Source: Proteiniborus sp. MB09-C3
GTDB lineage: Bacteria; Bacillota; Clostridia; Tissierellales; Proteiniboraceae
NCBI RefSeq assembly: GCF_030263895.1
Contig: NZ_CP127161.1
Coordinates: forward strand, 2,542,001-2,606,000
Reading direction: 5' to 3'
DNA length: 64,000 nucleotides
This document shows, one piece after another, positions 16,534 to 25,315 of the stretch; within the stretch, counting starts at the first letter, position 1, and each line of letters opens with the position of its first letter. The position numbers and the translations under genes are program-made. Below the pieces are notes generated by a model. That model was not told where the DNA came from. It searched no databases and saw only the letters and a list, made by a program, of their open reading frames with translations.

Positions 16534-17814
16534 TTATACAAGTCTCTCATTATAAATATTCAATAAATCCAGCCTTTGTATTTTCCTCTTAATTTCCTCA
16601 GTATCAATTATATAGGTGCCTATCATCTTCATTCTATCAAAAAAAATAGAACCTGCAAATGTATATCTTTTCTTTAAGCCCTCTTTATTTTTTATTTCTT
16701 CATTAGCATATGCAATGATGTCTCCTATTGCTGTGTTCCTAGGTAATTCTAGTAATGGCATTCCTAAGCTCAGCCTTACGCTATTGTGGCCTGCTAGACT
16801 TCCTGTAGAAATAGCTTCTGTATGCCCAACAAACAAACCAGATTTTTCTCCAGCGCATAGTAAATTATCGACTCCATCTACTTTAAGTGCATTGTTTCTT
16901 GGTGCTATTGATAAGTATCTGACTGAATTTCCTTTGCCACCTGAATAAGGATCCTCATACCTAGCACGTTCAAGACCTTCTATTTTTCTTAGCTTTTCTA
17001 AAGGATAGAAAGGTGTCATAAGTTTTATATGACCAGTATCTAATAAAATTATATTTTCTGAAAACTCTTTAAGCGAATATTGCTGACACACTTTTAAGTC
17101 AAGCTTTTCTAGATTTATATCTTCTTGAGGCACTGGTAATATAGCAACACCTTCACGGTCAAGCTTCTCTCTTATTTCCTTGCTAAGTGAGTCCTTGCTT
17201 AGCTCACAAGAACCGCTAAAGGCACCATAGGATCCGTCTCCACGTTGACCTAAAATGTCCTCTACTCCAGCACGCATACTTATGCTAATTCTTGGTCCGA
17301 AAGAAGGACATCTTAAAATACACATAGCACAGCCATTCCCATATCTAGTGCAGTTTCCCATAGGTCCTGTAGAGCCTGTGGTTTCTATGAAAATATCTCC
17401 TTCTATAATATTTCCATCTGCAATTACTATTCCTTTGATTTTTTTATCTTCCATAATTATATCATTTACTCTGCTCTCAAGCATTATATTAATTCCTCTT
17501 TCTCTTAACAGCTTCCTTACCTCTGGTTCTACTTTAGTAACATCATAAAGTGATGCGTGTTTATGCCCAGGAAATTCTACATTTTTATGTTTAGATGCAT
17601 TATCGGTGATTTCAAATAATTCCCCAGCTCCTAAATGGATATTTTCCTCAGCAGCAGTATACCGTCCATTATTTCTCATTATTCCTCCAACGTTACCTAA
17701 TCCAATTAACATGTCAGTTCTCTCGATTACAGTTACTTCTGCTCCAGCTTTCTTTGCAGTCAAAGCAGCTGCACAGCCAGCCCATCCTCCACCTACTATT
17801 ATTACTTTAGTCAA
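16534..17814 (-). CDS. FAD-dependent oxidoreductase with cysteine motif, unknown substrate
   Basis: A 426-residue FAD protein, taking the TTG at 17814 as start because GGAGGG precedes it by six bases inside the longer frame. The N-terminal Rossmann motif VGGGWAGCAAALTAKKAG is followed by VIERTDMLIG, and the C-terminal FAD strap (NLLCAGEKSGLFVGHTEAISTGSLAG) is clear. A central segment CTRYGNGCAMCILRCPSFGP carries four cysteines that could hold an iron-sulfur cluster or a redox disulfide. The fold resembles GidA/TrmFO-like FAD proteins. The gene overlaps by eight bases a PyrK-like flavin/2Fe-2S protein, which probably supplies electrons. The substrate is unknown. Confidence 0.82.
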   Translation of the reverse strand: MTKVIIVGGGWAGCAAALTAKKAGAEVTVIERTDMLIGLGNVGGIMRNNGRYTAAEENIHLGAGELFEITDNASKHKNVEFPGHKHASLYDVTKVEPEVRKLLRERGINIMLESRVNDIIMEDKKIKGIVIADGNIIEGDIFIETTGSTGPMGNCTRYGNGCAMCILRCPSFGPRISISMRAGVEDILGQRGDGSYGAFSGSCELSKDSLSKEIREKLDREGVAILPVPQEDINLEKLDLKVCQQYSLKEFSENIILLDTGHIKLMTPFYPLEKLRKIEGLERARYEDPYSGGKGNSVRYLSIAPRNNALKVDGVDNLLCAGEKSGLFVGHTEAISTGSLAGHNSVRLSLGMPLLELPRNTAIGDIIAYANEEIKNKEGLKKRYTFAGSIFFDRMKMIGTYIIDTEEIKRKIQRLDLLNIYNERLV

Positions 17815-18775
17815 GTAATACCCTCCTCTCAATTATTTTTCTAGAATCAATTTGAGTCTTACATGCTTTGGCCCTTGTTCCATCCTTAAGCCTTATAGTA
17901 CAACCACCGCAAATACCTTCTCCACAACATATCTCATTATTATTTGTTACTGCCAGATATGGATCTATTCCTAATTCATCTATTATGCTGATTACCTTCA
18001 TATGAAGCAAGTCTGAGCCGGCACTGTATATAAGACTTATATCCTCATTGAGCAACAATTGCATTATTAAGCCCTTACCTTTTTCACTCATTAAGTCCTC
18101 TTCATATGTATCAATATTCATGTCTTTTATAAAATCATTTATAAACAGTTCGCCTACACTACCCTTATCAAGTAATAAAATGACTTTATTTTTATTCTTA
18201 ACTAGCTTCTCTATAGTTAACAACGCAGGGGCTTGAGAAATACCTCTAGCTAGAACTAAGCAAGTTTTTTCCTTAACACTTTTTAAATTGCGCAACCCAT
18301 AAATTCCATTCCAATAAGGTCCCTTTACTAAAACATTTTCATCACATTTTTTTAAGCTATTTGTTTTTGCTCCAACTGACTTAAAGGCTATAGTAATCTC
18401 CCCATTTGAAACATCGGATTGCATTATTGACATAGGCACATCAAAATATTGAGGCAGCCTTTTATCCCTTAAAAATACATAAGCTCCTGGCTCCTTAAGC
18501 TGTCTGGCAAGTGTTCTAGTTACTTTTAACTTCAAAAGATAACTATCTTTTCCAATCTCCTTTATATCTTCAATAGTACTATTATAGTAATCCCTCTGTT
18601 GTTTTATTTGGTTCCCATTCATTAAAAGCTCCTGATATACACATACCCCTCTCCAATTACAATCGCAAAACTTCTTTCCTTGAAGTTGGGAGCACGTTAT
18701 ACAATTGTTTGTCTCTGCAAGGTAGCATGGACAATACTCACTGCCAACATCAATACATTCTTGCCTTTTTTTCAA
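17807..18775 (-). CDS. FNR-like oxidoreductase, dihydroorotate dehydrogenase electron-transfer (PyrK)-like
   Basis: Encodes 322 residues from TTG at 18775 (GGGAG eight bases upstream; a GTG nine bases earlier lacks spacing). It begins with a cysteine-rich N-terminus (CIDVGSEYCPCYLAETNNC, ITCSQLQGKKFCDC) of about 45 residues, probably binding metal or clusters. This is followed by an FNR-like FAD domain (LKEPGAYVFLRD, VLARGISQAPALL) and a C-terminal 2Fe-2S motif NNEICCGEGICGGCTIRL as in PyrK. No pyrD is near; its partner is the overlapping FAD oxidoreductase gene. The N-terminal cysteine block is not part of standard PyrK. Confidence 0.83.
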   Translation of the reverse strand: MKKRQECIDVGSEYCPCYLAETNNCITCSQLQGKKFCDCNWRGVCVYQELLMNGNQIKQQRDYYNSTIEDIKEIGKDSYLLKLKVTRTLARQLKEPGAYVFLRDKRLPQYFDVPMSIMQSDVSNGEITIAFKSVGAKTNSLKKCDENVLVKGPYWNGIYGLRNLKSVKEKTCLVLARGISQAPALLTIEKLVKNKNKVILLLDKGSVGELFINDFIKDMNIDTYEEDLMSEKGKGLIMQLLLNEDISLIYSAGSDLLHMKVISIIDELGIDPYLAVTNNNEICCGEGICGGCTIRLKDGTRAKACKTQIDSRKIIERRVLLD

Positions 18776-18842
18776 AGTTTCCACTCCCTTCTATTTCTTA
18801 TGACTATAGTATTAGATTATAGAACTAGGAGTTTTTTGTTAC

Positions 18843-18870
18843 AAAAAAACATGGTTAAAAAACCATGTTT
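18843..18870 (-). terminator. Terminator of the first dacF gene
   Basis: A 10-bp stem AAACATGGTT / AACCATGTTT with a 4-base loop, followed on the minus strand by Ts (18843-18846). Confidence 0.85.
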
Positions 18871-18891
18871 ACAAATCAATTTTCTTTTGTA

Positions 18892-20004
18892 TTAAAAAAT
18901 ACTCTTTAAAAACTTTATAAAATTGTTCTTAGACTTAGGCTTGCTGATTTCAAGCATTGATTTTATTTCAGCAGTATGCAATAGTTCACCTTCAAGAAAA
19001 ACTTGAATATTCCCTAATTTTTGCCCCTTATATATTGGTGCACTTAATGAATCGGGAAGGTTTAATATGATTTTAGCTTTCTCTTTTTCTTCATCTTTTA
19101 ATGGAATAATAAGATCATCTTCGCTCAAAAGATTAAAGTAATCCTTATAGCCATTTGATATTTTTATTTTCTTTAGAAATTGCCCTTTACTTATCAGCAG
19201 AGTGGGCTTATAATTCTCAAATCCAAAATCGAACATTCTATAGCAATCATTAAACCAGTTACCGTCGTTAATCACTACAGCAATCAACTGCATTTCATCT
19301 CTAGTAGCACTAGCTACTAGACATCTACCTGCTGCTTTTGTATAACCTATCTTTACTCCATCTCCACCTTTATAGTCCCACAATACATCGTTTTTATTTA
19401 AAAAATGCTGATTAATTTCTCTATTTGCAACCCAAGTCTTTGTTTTTGAAACTTCTCTAAAGAAGTCTAATTTCATTGCCTCTCTAGTGATAATTGCTAG
19501 GTCATATGCAGTCGAATAGTGGTTTGAGTCATGCAGTCCATGTGGATTTACAAAATTCGTATTGAGAGCACCAATATCTTTAGCTTTTTCATTCATCAGT
19601 ATAACAAATTTATCTATTGATCCAGATATATGCTCAGCAATAGCTACAGCAGCATCATTTCCTGATCTTAGCATTAGGCCATAAATTAAGTCTTTTAATA
19701 AAATCTCTTCATTTTTGGCAAGATAAATGCTTGAACCCTCTACCCCAACTGCACTGTCTTTAACCTTGACTATAGAATCTAAATCGCCATGCTCAATTGC
19801 CAACAATGCAGTCATAATCTTTGTTGTGCTAGCCATAGGCCTTTTTAAATCATGATTCAAAGAATACATAATCCTTCCTGTCTTTGAATCAATTAAAACT
19901 GCACTTTCTGCACTAGGCGATGGATCTTTAAAACCTAGCAATAAATTTATTATAATTATCATAATCAAAATTACTGTAAGTTTTTTAATTTTAAATATTT
20001 TCAA
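18892..20004 (-). CDS. dacF: D-alanyl-D-alanine carboxypeptidase, DacF-like (penicillin-binding protein)
   Basis: A 370-residue S11 serine peptidase that trims the terminal D-Ala of peptidoglycan stem peptides; DacF enzymes act in spore cortex or vegetative wall maturation. There is an N-terminal signal segment (LTVILIMIIIINLLLG), the SxxK motif in MASTTKIM, the SGN motif in LRSGNDAAVA, and the KTG-box position reads GVKIGYT, with Ile in place of Thr. The C-terminal PBP5-like domain is present. The start is TTG at 20004 with GGAG eight bases upstream; the earlier GTG lacks spacing. It lies downstream of gerW, and a paralogue lies at 22676-23857. Confidence 0.9.
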   Translation of the reverse strand: MKIFKIKKLTVILIMIIIINLLLGFKDPSPSAESAVLIDSKTGRIMYSLNHDLKRPMASTTKIMTALLAIEHGDLDSIVKVKDSAVGVEGSSIYLAKNEEILLKDLIYGLMLRSGNDAAVAIAEHISGSIDKFVILMNEKAKDIGALNTNFVNPHGLHDSNHYSTAYDLAIITREAMKLDFFREVSKTKTWVANREINQHFLNKNDVLWDYKGGDGVKIGYTKAAGRCLVASATRDEMQLIAVVINDGNWFNDCYRMFDFGFENYKPTLLISKGQFLKKIKISNGYKDYFNLLSEDDLIIPLKDEEKEKAKIILNLPDSLSAPIYKGQKLGNIQVFLEGELLHTAEIKSMLEISKPKSKNNFIKFLKSIF

Positions 20005-20045
20005 AGGCAACACTCCATTAATCTTTGATAATGTTTCATTTCAAT

Positions 20046-20075
20046 AATTAGGAGCAGAATTTTCTGCCCCTAATT
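20046..20075 (-). terminator. Stem-loop at the gerW stop codon
   Basis: A 14-bp imperfect stem (one mismatch, 2-base loop) spans the gerW stop codon. No T-tract follows on the minus strand, so termination is uncertain. It could be a partial terminator or a structure affecting dacF translation. Confidence 0.5.
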
Positions 20076-20511
20076 AAATATCACAACCTTCTGTACCTTT
20101 TCCTTTAGACTCTTTATCCTTAAACTTATTATGTATCCCATTTGCCATTTTGGGAATTAAGTCTAAAATGCTATTTATAACATTGGCATTTTGGTCTACA
20201 GGAAGTAATTTCATATTTCCATTTCCAACTACAATAAAAGCAACAGGTTGTATAGAGACACCAGCTCCTGTGCCTCCACCAAATGGTAAATTCTTTTCGT
20301 CGCTTGTATTTCGTTCATCATCATCATTTCTATTATTTCCATTAAATTCAGTTCCTCCAGAAGCAAAACCAAAAGAAACTCTTGATATTGGAATTATTAC
20401 TTGCCCATCAGCAGATTCCACTGGTTCTCCAACTATAGTATTTACATCTACCATTTCCTTTATGCTTTCCATTGTAGTCTTCATTAAACCTTGTATAGGA
20501 TGATCAGACAT
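20074..20511 (-). CDS. gerW: Spore protein GerW (YtfJ family)
   Basis: A 145-residue sporulation protein; in Bacillus YtfJ/GerW is needed for L-alanine germination and is made in the forespore. The family's N-terminal helix (HPIQGLMKTTMESIKEMVDVNTIVGEPVES) is followed by VIIPISRVSFGFASGG and a low-complexity linker (NNRNDDDERNTSDEKN), then the conserved GGTGAGVSIQPVAFIVV. It overlaps the DUF2953 gene by eight bases, the same partnership as ytfI-ytfJ in Bacillus. The exact biochemical function is unknown for the family. Confidence 0.93.
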   Translation of the reverse strand: MSDHPIQGLMKTTMESIKEMVDVNTIVGEPVESADGQVIIPISRVSFGFASGGTEFNGNNRNDDDERNTSDEKNLPFGGGTGAGVSIQPVAFIVVGNGNMKLLPVDQNANVINSILDLIPKMANGIHNKFKDKESKGKGTEGCDI

Positions 20512-21163
20512 TTAATACACCACCTTTAATAAATACTTTTATTCCTTTAAAGCCTGCAATAATAATATGAACAATTTTAAGCTTTATTATGCAAAAAAAG
20601 TCAACTTCTAAAATACTTTCATTGAAATTAGGATATATGCTGATATTCATATCTTTGATATCTTTAATCTCTTTATAATTTAATAAAATATTTAACAATG
20701 TACCTATTATTGTCCAAAGTACTCCATATGCAATTCCTGTTAAAGCCGCATCTCCAAGGCCAATTGTAGTAGACAAGCTTAAAGAATTAATATGGATTTT
20801 TTTTAATATATAATGAATAATCTTATTAAAGGTATTTGAATATTTCTTAATATTATTATAAATTTCAATGATATCCTCGTATTTCAAAACACTCTCTTTC
20901 CTTAATAACTCTTTTTCAGTATTTTTCTCTTCCAATTTTCTTCTTATTTTTAACAATGGGCTTTTATCTTTTGTAACTAAATCAATATAAGATATCTCAT
21001 AATTAAATTTAATTAAACCCTTTAATAGAGTTGCTTTCACATTTATTATATCGTCATGATTTTTTCTCTTAATTTCAATTTTTATAAATACAGGAATATA
21101 GATTAGAATAACTATAAAAGTAAACAACACAAGTAAAACCAGTTTCAAGTAAATCAGCTCCAT
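20504..21163 (-). CDS. DUF2953 domain-containing protein (YtfI-like)
   Basis: A 219-residue protein, taking the ATG at 21163; a GTG at 21178 lacks a ribosome-binding site. The N-terminal membrane segment is LKLVLLVLFTFIVILIYIPVFI. The DUF2953 region has a beta-rich N-part (IKVNATLLKGLIKFNYEISY) and the DUF2953 C-part with LSTTIGLGDAALTGIAYGVLWTIIG. Always next to gerW/ytfJ in spore formers, so likely a membrane-bound spore protein; the function is unknown. It overlaps gerW by eight bases. A terminator at the end of scpB separates it from scpAB, so a promoter should lie in 21164-21221 or upstream read-through feeds it. Confidence 0.85.
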   Translation of the reverse strand: MELIYLKLVLLVLFTFIVILIYIPVFIKIEIKRKNHDDIINVKATLLKGLIKFNYEISYIDLVTKDKSPLLKIRRKLEEKNTEKELLRKESVLKYEDIIEIYNNIKKYSNTFNKIIHYILKKIHINSLSLSTTIGLGDAALTGIAYGVLWTIIGTLLNILLNYKEIKDIKDMNISIYPNFNESILEVDFFCIIKLKIVHIIIAGFKGIKVFIKGGVLNV

Positions 21164-21198
21164 ATTAAAATAATCCACCTATTTGAATATCTTTGCCA

Positions 21199-21235
21199 AA
21201 AAAAAGAAAAATAACACAAAATTATTTCGTGTTAT
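21199..21235 (-). terminator. Terminator of scpAB
   Basis: Stem ATAACAC / GTGTTAT (21211-21235) with an A/T-rich loop, overlapping the scpB stop and followed by a T-rich run (21199-21210) on the minus strand. Confidence 0.75.
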
Positions 21236-21770
21236 CAAATTCTTCTATTTCTTCTGTATTATCTACTTCAAGAATAGGTAAAGCTTCTAATGTAGGTAAA
21301 CCAAAACATTTTAAAAAATCATCAGTAGTTCCATAGATAATAGGCTTGCCAGTCTTCTCCAATCTACCTATTTCTCTAATCAAGTTTTTTTCTATTAGCG
21401 TATTTAAGGCCTTATCACACTTAACTCCCCTTATTATTTCGACTTCTGCTTTTGTTATAGGCTGTTTGTATGCAATAATTGACAAAGTTTCAAGGGCGGC
21501 ACCTGATAAAGTTTTATTAACTCTTGGAGTACATAGTTTTTTTATCCATTCAAAATGTTCAGGTCTTGTACTTAATTGATACCTGTCGTTAACTCTGATA
21601 ATCTGGACTCCCCTTCTATTAAAGTTGAAATCATCCATCATTTCAGTTATGATTTCATTTAAAGACTTCTTGTCCAACTCAATTACATCCATAATATCTT
21701 CTAAAGATAATGGATCCCCCCATGTAAATAATAATGCTTCTATAATAGATTTTATCTCTCTAATATCCAA
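21222..21770 (-). CDS. scpB: Chromosome segregation and condensation protein ScpB
   Basis: A 182-residue winged-helix kite protein of the SMC-ScpAB condensin. From TTG at 21770, behind GAGGTG; a GTG nine bases earlier is less well spaced. The motif VNKTLSGAALETLSIIAYKQPITKAEVEIIRGVKCD is the highly conserved core (about 95-130), then LIREIGRLEKTGKPIIYGTTDDFL. The acidic C-terminal tail is usual. It sits two genes before gerW-dacF and directly after scpA, with which it forms the classic two-gene unit. Confidence 0.95.
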   Translation of the reverse strand: MDIREIKSIIEALLFTWGDPLSLEDIMDVIELDKKSLNEIITEMMDDFNFNRRGVQIIRVNDRYQLSTRPEHFEWIKKLCTPRVNKTLSGAALETLSIIAYKQPITKAEVEIIRGVKCDKALNTLIEKNLIREIGRLEKTGKPIIYGTTDDFLKCFGLPTLEALPILEVDNTEEIEEFDNTK

Positions 21771-21781
21771 AAAAATCACCT

Positions 21782-22531
21782 CTATTTTTCATTCCTAGAA
21801 TTATTGCTCTTGATTATTATTTCTCCAAAATTCTGCTCTTGAACCACTTTAATGATTTTCAATTTAATCAGCTCAAGAATAGATAAAAAAGTAACAACTA
21901 CTTTTATTTTAGTCATATTTTCATTAAAGAGCTCATCAAATCTAATTTTTTTCTTTTGCTTGATAATACTTTCCAAATCTCCCATACATTCTTCAATAGT
22001 CAACTCATCTCTTTGAATCTCAGCTAACTTAATTTCTTTTGTGTCATCTTTTGACTTATTTAAAATGTTTGCATAAGCTAATAGAAGCTCTTTAAAATCT
22101 ATTTTTTCTAATTCAAAGGAATCTTGTTCCATAAATTCTTCTAGTTCTTCTTTATGTTTAAAGAAAACTTTACTTTGGATATCTCCTTTAACTTTTAAAT
22201 TCTCTGCCGCCATCTTAAATTTTTTATATTCTATCAATCTTTTTACTAATTCTTCCCTTGGATCAATTTCTTCCATCTCTAGCTGCTCATCTTCCCTATT
22301 ACTTGCAGGTAATAGCATTTTTGATTTTATTTCTAAGAGTGTAGCTGCCATAACTAAAAACTCACTAGTCATATCTAAATCTATGTTCTGCATAGTTTTG
22401 ATATAATCTATATACTGATCCGTAATCTTTGCTATTGGAATATCGTATATATCAACTTTTTCTTTTTCAATTAGGTGCATGAGTAAGTCTAATGGTCCCT
22501 CAAATGCTTCTAAAACAACTTTATATTCCAT
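21782..22531 (-). CDS. scpA: Segregation and condensation protein ScpA
   Basis: The 249-residue kleisin that bridges the SMC head with ScpB. The N-terminal helix (FEGPLDLLMHLIEKEKVDIYDIPIAKITDQYIDYI) is diagnostic. A central region with many charged residues and the C-terminal winged helix (FLSILELIKLKIIKVVQEQNFGEIII) follow. Two adjacent ATGs exist, at 22534 and 22531; the second is the better spaced from GGGAG. It is co-transcribed with scpB, whose reading frame begins 11 bases after the scpA stop. Confidence 0.95.
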   Translation of the reverse strand: MEYKVVLEAFEGPLDLLMHLIEKEKVDIYDIPIAKITDQYIDYIKTMQNIDLDMTSEFLVMAATLLEIKSKMLLPASNREDEQLEMEEIDPREELVKRLIEYKKFKMAAENLKVKGDIQSKVFFKHKEELEEFMEQDSFELEKIDFKELLLAYANILNKSKDDTKEIKLAEIQRDELTIEECMGDLESIIKQKKKIRFDELFNENMTKIKVVVTFLSILELIKLKIIKVVQEQNFGEIIIKSNNSRNEK

Positions 22532-22634
22532 CATTATCTCCCTTTATTTTAAATAATGCTACCAATAATCAATATATATAACAATATAAAAATGTTGTCA
22601 ATAGACGTATCTGCGTGTATTAGCAATAAAAACT

Positions 22635-22668
22635 AAAAAACAGGATATATATTTTATCATATATCCTG
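22635..22668 (-). terminator. Terminator of the second dacF gene
   Basis: Stem CAGGATATAT / ATATATCCTG (22641-22668) with an 8-base loop, then six Ts on the minus strand. Confidence 0.85.
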
Positions 22669-22675
22669 CAAGTTA

Positions 22676-23857
22676 TTACCTACTATTACCTAAAAAAATA
22701 GTTGTGACTTTCTTAAACATATCAATAACAGAAGCTTTTTTCAAGTCCTTTTCTGCAATTAAGCTAATTCTTCCAATCTCATTTCCGTTAGTCTTTAATA
22801 TCATTTCGCCAATTTTTTGTCCTTTTTCATAGGGAGCATTAATAACATCAGGCAATATTATCTCTTTTTCAATTTCTTTTGACGAACCCTTTTTAACCAA
22901 AAGGCTATAATCTCTTTCCGCTACTATATTTAAATCACTTTCTTTGCCCTTAGAAACCTTTACTTTTTTTATTACCTCATCTTTTCTGCATATTGGTAGT
23001 GAATCATAATTTGCAAATCCAAAGTCTAATAGTTTTTTTGATTCTAGAAATCTGCTATTTGAAGTTGGACCTCCTAGTACTACGCTTATTAAAGATAAAT
23101 TACCTCTTTTAGCTGATGCTGCAAGACAATGACCTGCTTCATTTGTAAGTCCTGTTTTCAAGCCATTTGCACCTTGGTATTCACGTATTAACCTATTTGT
23201 ATTTACAAGAGTTTGAGTCACATTTTTATTCTTTCCTACTTTTATATCAGTCATATATATAGTTAACCACTCATGAATTTTAGGATACTTTAATAACTCC
23301 TTTGACATTAAACTAATATCATATGCGGTGCTCAGATGTTCCTCATCTGGAAGTCCAGTAGCATTTTTAAAATGTGTATTAGTCATGCCAAGCTGTTTTG
23401 CCTTTTCATTCATTCTTTGAACAAACACATCTATACTTCCTGACATATGCTCCGCTAAAGCTACTGCAGCATCATTAGCAGATCTTAAGCAAATAGCTTT
23501 CAGTAAATCGTCTACTATCTGTGTTTCTCCTTCTTCTAGATAAACTTGGCTTCCACCCATTCTTTCTGCGTTAGCACTTACATGTACTTTGTCATCAATC
23601 CTCATATTTCCACTATTTATTTCTTCCATTGCAATCAAAAGAACCATGATTTTCGTTATACTTGCTGGAGATAATCTCTCATGAATATTTTTTTCATATA
23701 TGATCTCCCCAGAAATAGCATCTATTAGTATAGCTGATTTAGATTCTAGTTTAAAAGGCCCCTCAGTCTCAGCAAATGAAAGACTTGAAAATATAAAAAC
23801 TAATACTAAAAGCATTAAAATACTAGTTATTTTTCTATATTTGACTAACTTGTTCAT
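22676..23857 (-). CDS. dacF: D-alanyl-D-alanine carboxypeptidase, second DacF-like paralogue
   Basis: A 393-residue S11 peptidase. The ATG at 23857 is chosen because AAAGGAGGACAAA precedes it; the frame is open 45 bases further. Signal peptide: KYRKITSILMLLVLVFIFSSLSFA. Catalytic motifs: SxxK in PASITKIM, SAN in LRSANDAAVALAEH (Ala where SGN is usual), and a canonical KTG in GLKTGLT. The C-terminal PBP5-like beta domain follows. Its KTG box is intact, in contrast to KIG in the neighbour at 18892-20004, so the two copies may have divided roles between vegetative wall and spore cortex. Confidence 0.9.
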   Translation of the reverse strand: MNKLVKYRKITSILMLLVLVFIFSSLSFAETEGPFKLESKSAILIDAISGEIIYEKNIHERLSPASITKIMVLLIAMEEINSGNMRIDDKVHVSANAERMGGSQVYLEEGETQIVDDLLKAICLRSANDAAVALAEHMSGSIDVFVQRMNEKAKQLGMTNTHFKNATGLPDEEHLSTAYDISLMSKELLKYPKIHEWLTIYMTDIKVGKNKNVTQTLVNTNRLIREYQGANGLKTGLTNEAGHCLAASAKRGNLSLISVVLGGPTSNSRFLESKKLLDFGFANYDSLPICRKDEVIKKVKVSKGKESDLNIVAERDYSLLVKKGSSKEIEKEIILPDVINAPYEKGQKIGEMILKTNGNEIGRISLIAEKDLKKASVIDMFKKVTTIFLGNSR

Positions 23858-23931
23858 TTTGTCCTCCTTTTGCATAATGTTTAATTTTATATTAACCATC
23901 AACCATATAACTTATTCAGATACAAAAATAC

Positions 23932-23962
23932 AAAAAAAGGAGACTATATAGCTTTGTCTCCT
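23932..23962 (-). terminator. Terminator of the deoB-PNP-pdp operon
   Basis: Stem AGGAGAC / GTCTCCT (23938-23962) with an 11-base loop and seven following Ts on the minus strand. Confidence 0.85.
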
Positions 23963-23989
23963 AAATTTCTTAATAATGTATATTTTTGA

Positions 23990-25315
23990 TTACATTTTTT
24001 TCAAACCATTTGCATCTACTATTCCAAAGATTAATTTTTTTTGCCCAGAATTTTTATCTCCAATTCTGATGGCATTTTTCAGCTGTACATCAACATTCTT
24101 AGCTTTATTGCGGTCATTATAATGCAAGTAAGCCAATACATCTCCCTTGTTTACCTTATCATCTACTTTTTTATTTAATATTATTCCAGCAGCTAAATCA
24201 ATACTGCTTTCTTTTGTCTCTCTTCCAGCACCAAGTGCTAGTGCACATTTTCCTATTTCTTCAGCATCTATTGATTTAATATAGCCTTCACAGTCACTCA
24301 ATACTTCCACTATATTTGAGGCTTTAGGTAATAGCTCAGTATTTTTAATATATTCCACATCTCCACCTTGAGCCTCAACAAATTCTAATAGCTTGTTATA
24401 AGCCTGTCCATTATTAATAACTTCTGTTAACATCTCTCTGCCTAATTCCATACTTTGAGCCTTCTTACCCAAGACTAACAGCATTGATCCAAGGGTAAGG
24501 CATAATTCCACGAAATCTTTTGGCCCATTTCCTCTTAAAGACTCAATAGCTTCTTTTACTTCTATTGAATTTCCAATTGCGTAGCCAAGAGGCTCATCCA
24601 TATTGGAAATTATTGCCACTGTGTCTCTCCCTACACTGTTGCCTATATCAACCATTTCCCTTGCGAGAACAAATGCATCCTCCAAATCCTTCATAAAAGC
24701 ACCACTTCCAACTTTAACATCCAAAACTATAGCATTGGATCCTGAAGCAAGTTTTTTGCTCATCACACTGCTGGCAATAAGGGAAATATTATCTACAGTA
24801 GCAGTTACATCCCTTAAAGCATATAGCTTTTTATCTGCTGGAGTGATGTTAGCAGTCTGACTACATATACATATTTTAATTCTATTCACTATTGAAATAA
24901 ACTCTTCTTTAGAAAATTCAGTCCTGAGACCTTTAATAGACTCAAGTTTATCTAAAGTTCCACCAGTATGACCCAAGCCTCTTCCAGACATTTTAGCAAA
25001 TGGAAGTCCACATGCGGCCACCATAGGACCCAAGGCTAAGGTAACCTTATCACCTACACCACCAGTACTATGCTTGTCAACTTTAATGCCCTCTATAAGA
25101 GAAAGATCAACTGTCTCCCCAGAATTTACAACTGCATTAGTTAAATCCACAGTTTCTCTTTTATTCATTTTTTTCAGATATATGGCCATAAGCAATGCAC
25201 TAATTTGATAATCAGGAATTTCACCCTTTGTGTAGCCATTTATGAAAAAATTAATCTCATCCGTGGTCAGTTCTCTTCCATCTCTTTTTTTCTGAATGAT
25301 ATTATATATTCTCAT
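23990..25315 (-). CDS. pdp: Pyrimidine-nucleoside phosphorylase
   Basis: A 441-residue phosphorylase that splits uridine, thymidine and deoxyuridine with phosphate. The family signature DKHSTGGVGDKVTL is at about residues 81-94, the glycine-rich FAKMSGRGLGHTGGTLDKLES follows, and KLASGSNAIVLDVKVGSGAF lies in the middle domain. It is the last gene of the operon; its ATG overlaps the stop of the purine phosphorylase by one base (TAATG). With deoB and two PNPs it forms a nucleoside-salvage module that delivers (deoxy)ribose-1-phosphate to central metabolism. Confidence 0.95.
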   Translation of the reverse strand: MRIYNIIQKKRDGRELTTDEINFFINGYTKGEIPDYQISALLMAIYLKKMNKRETVDLTNAVVNSGETVDLSLIEGIKVDKHSTGGVGDKVTLALGPMVAACGLPFAKMSGRGLGHTGGTLDKLESIKGLRTEFSKEEFISIVNRIKICICSQTANITPADKKLYALRDVTATVDNISLIASSVMSKKLASGSNAIVLDVKVGSGAFMKDLEDAFVLAREMVDIGNSVGRDTVAIISNMDEPLGYAIGNSIEVKEAIESLRGNGPKDFVELCLTLGSMLLVLGKKAQSMELGREMLTEVINNGQAYNKLLEFVEAQGGDVEYIKNTELLPKASNIVEVLSDCEGYIKSIDAEEIGKCALALGAGRETKESSIDLAAGIILNKKVDDKVNKGDVLAYLHYNDRNKAKNVDVQLKNAIRIGDKNSGQKKLIFGIVDANGLKKM

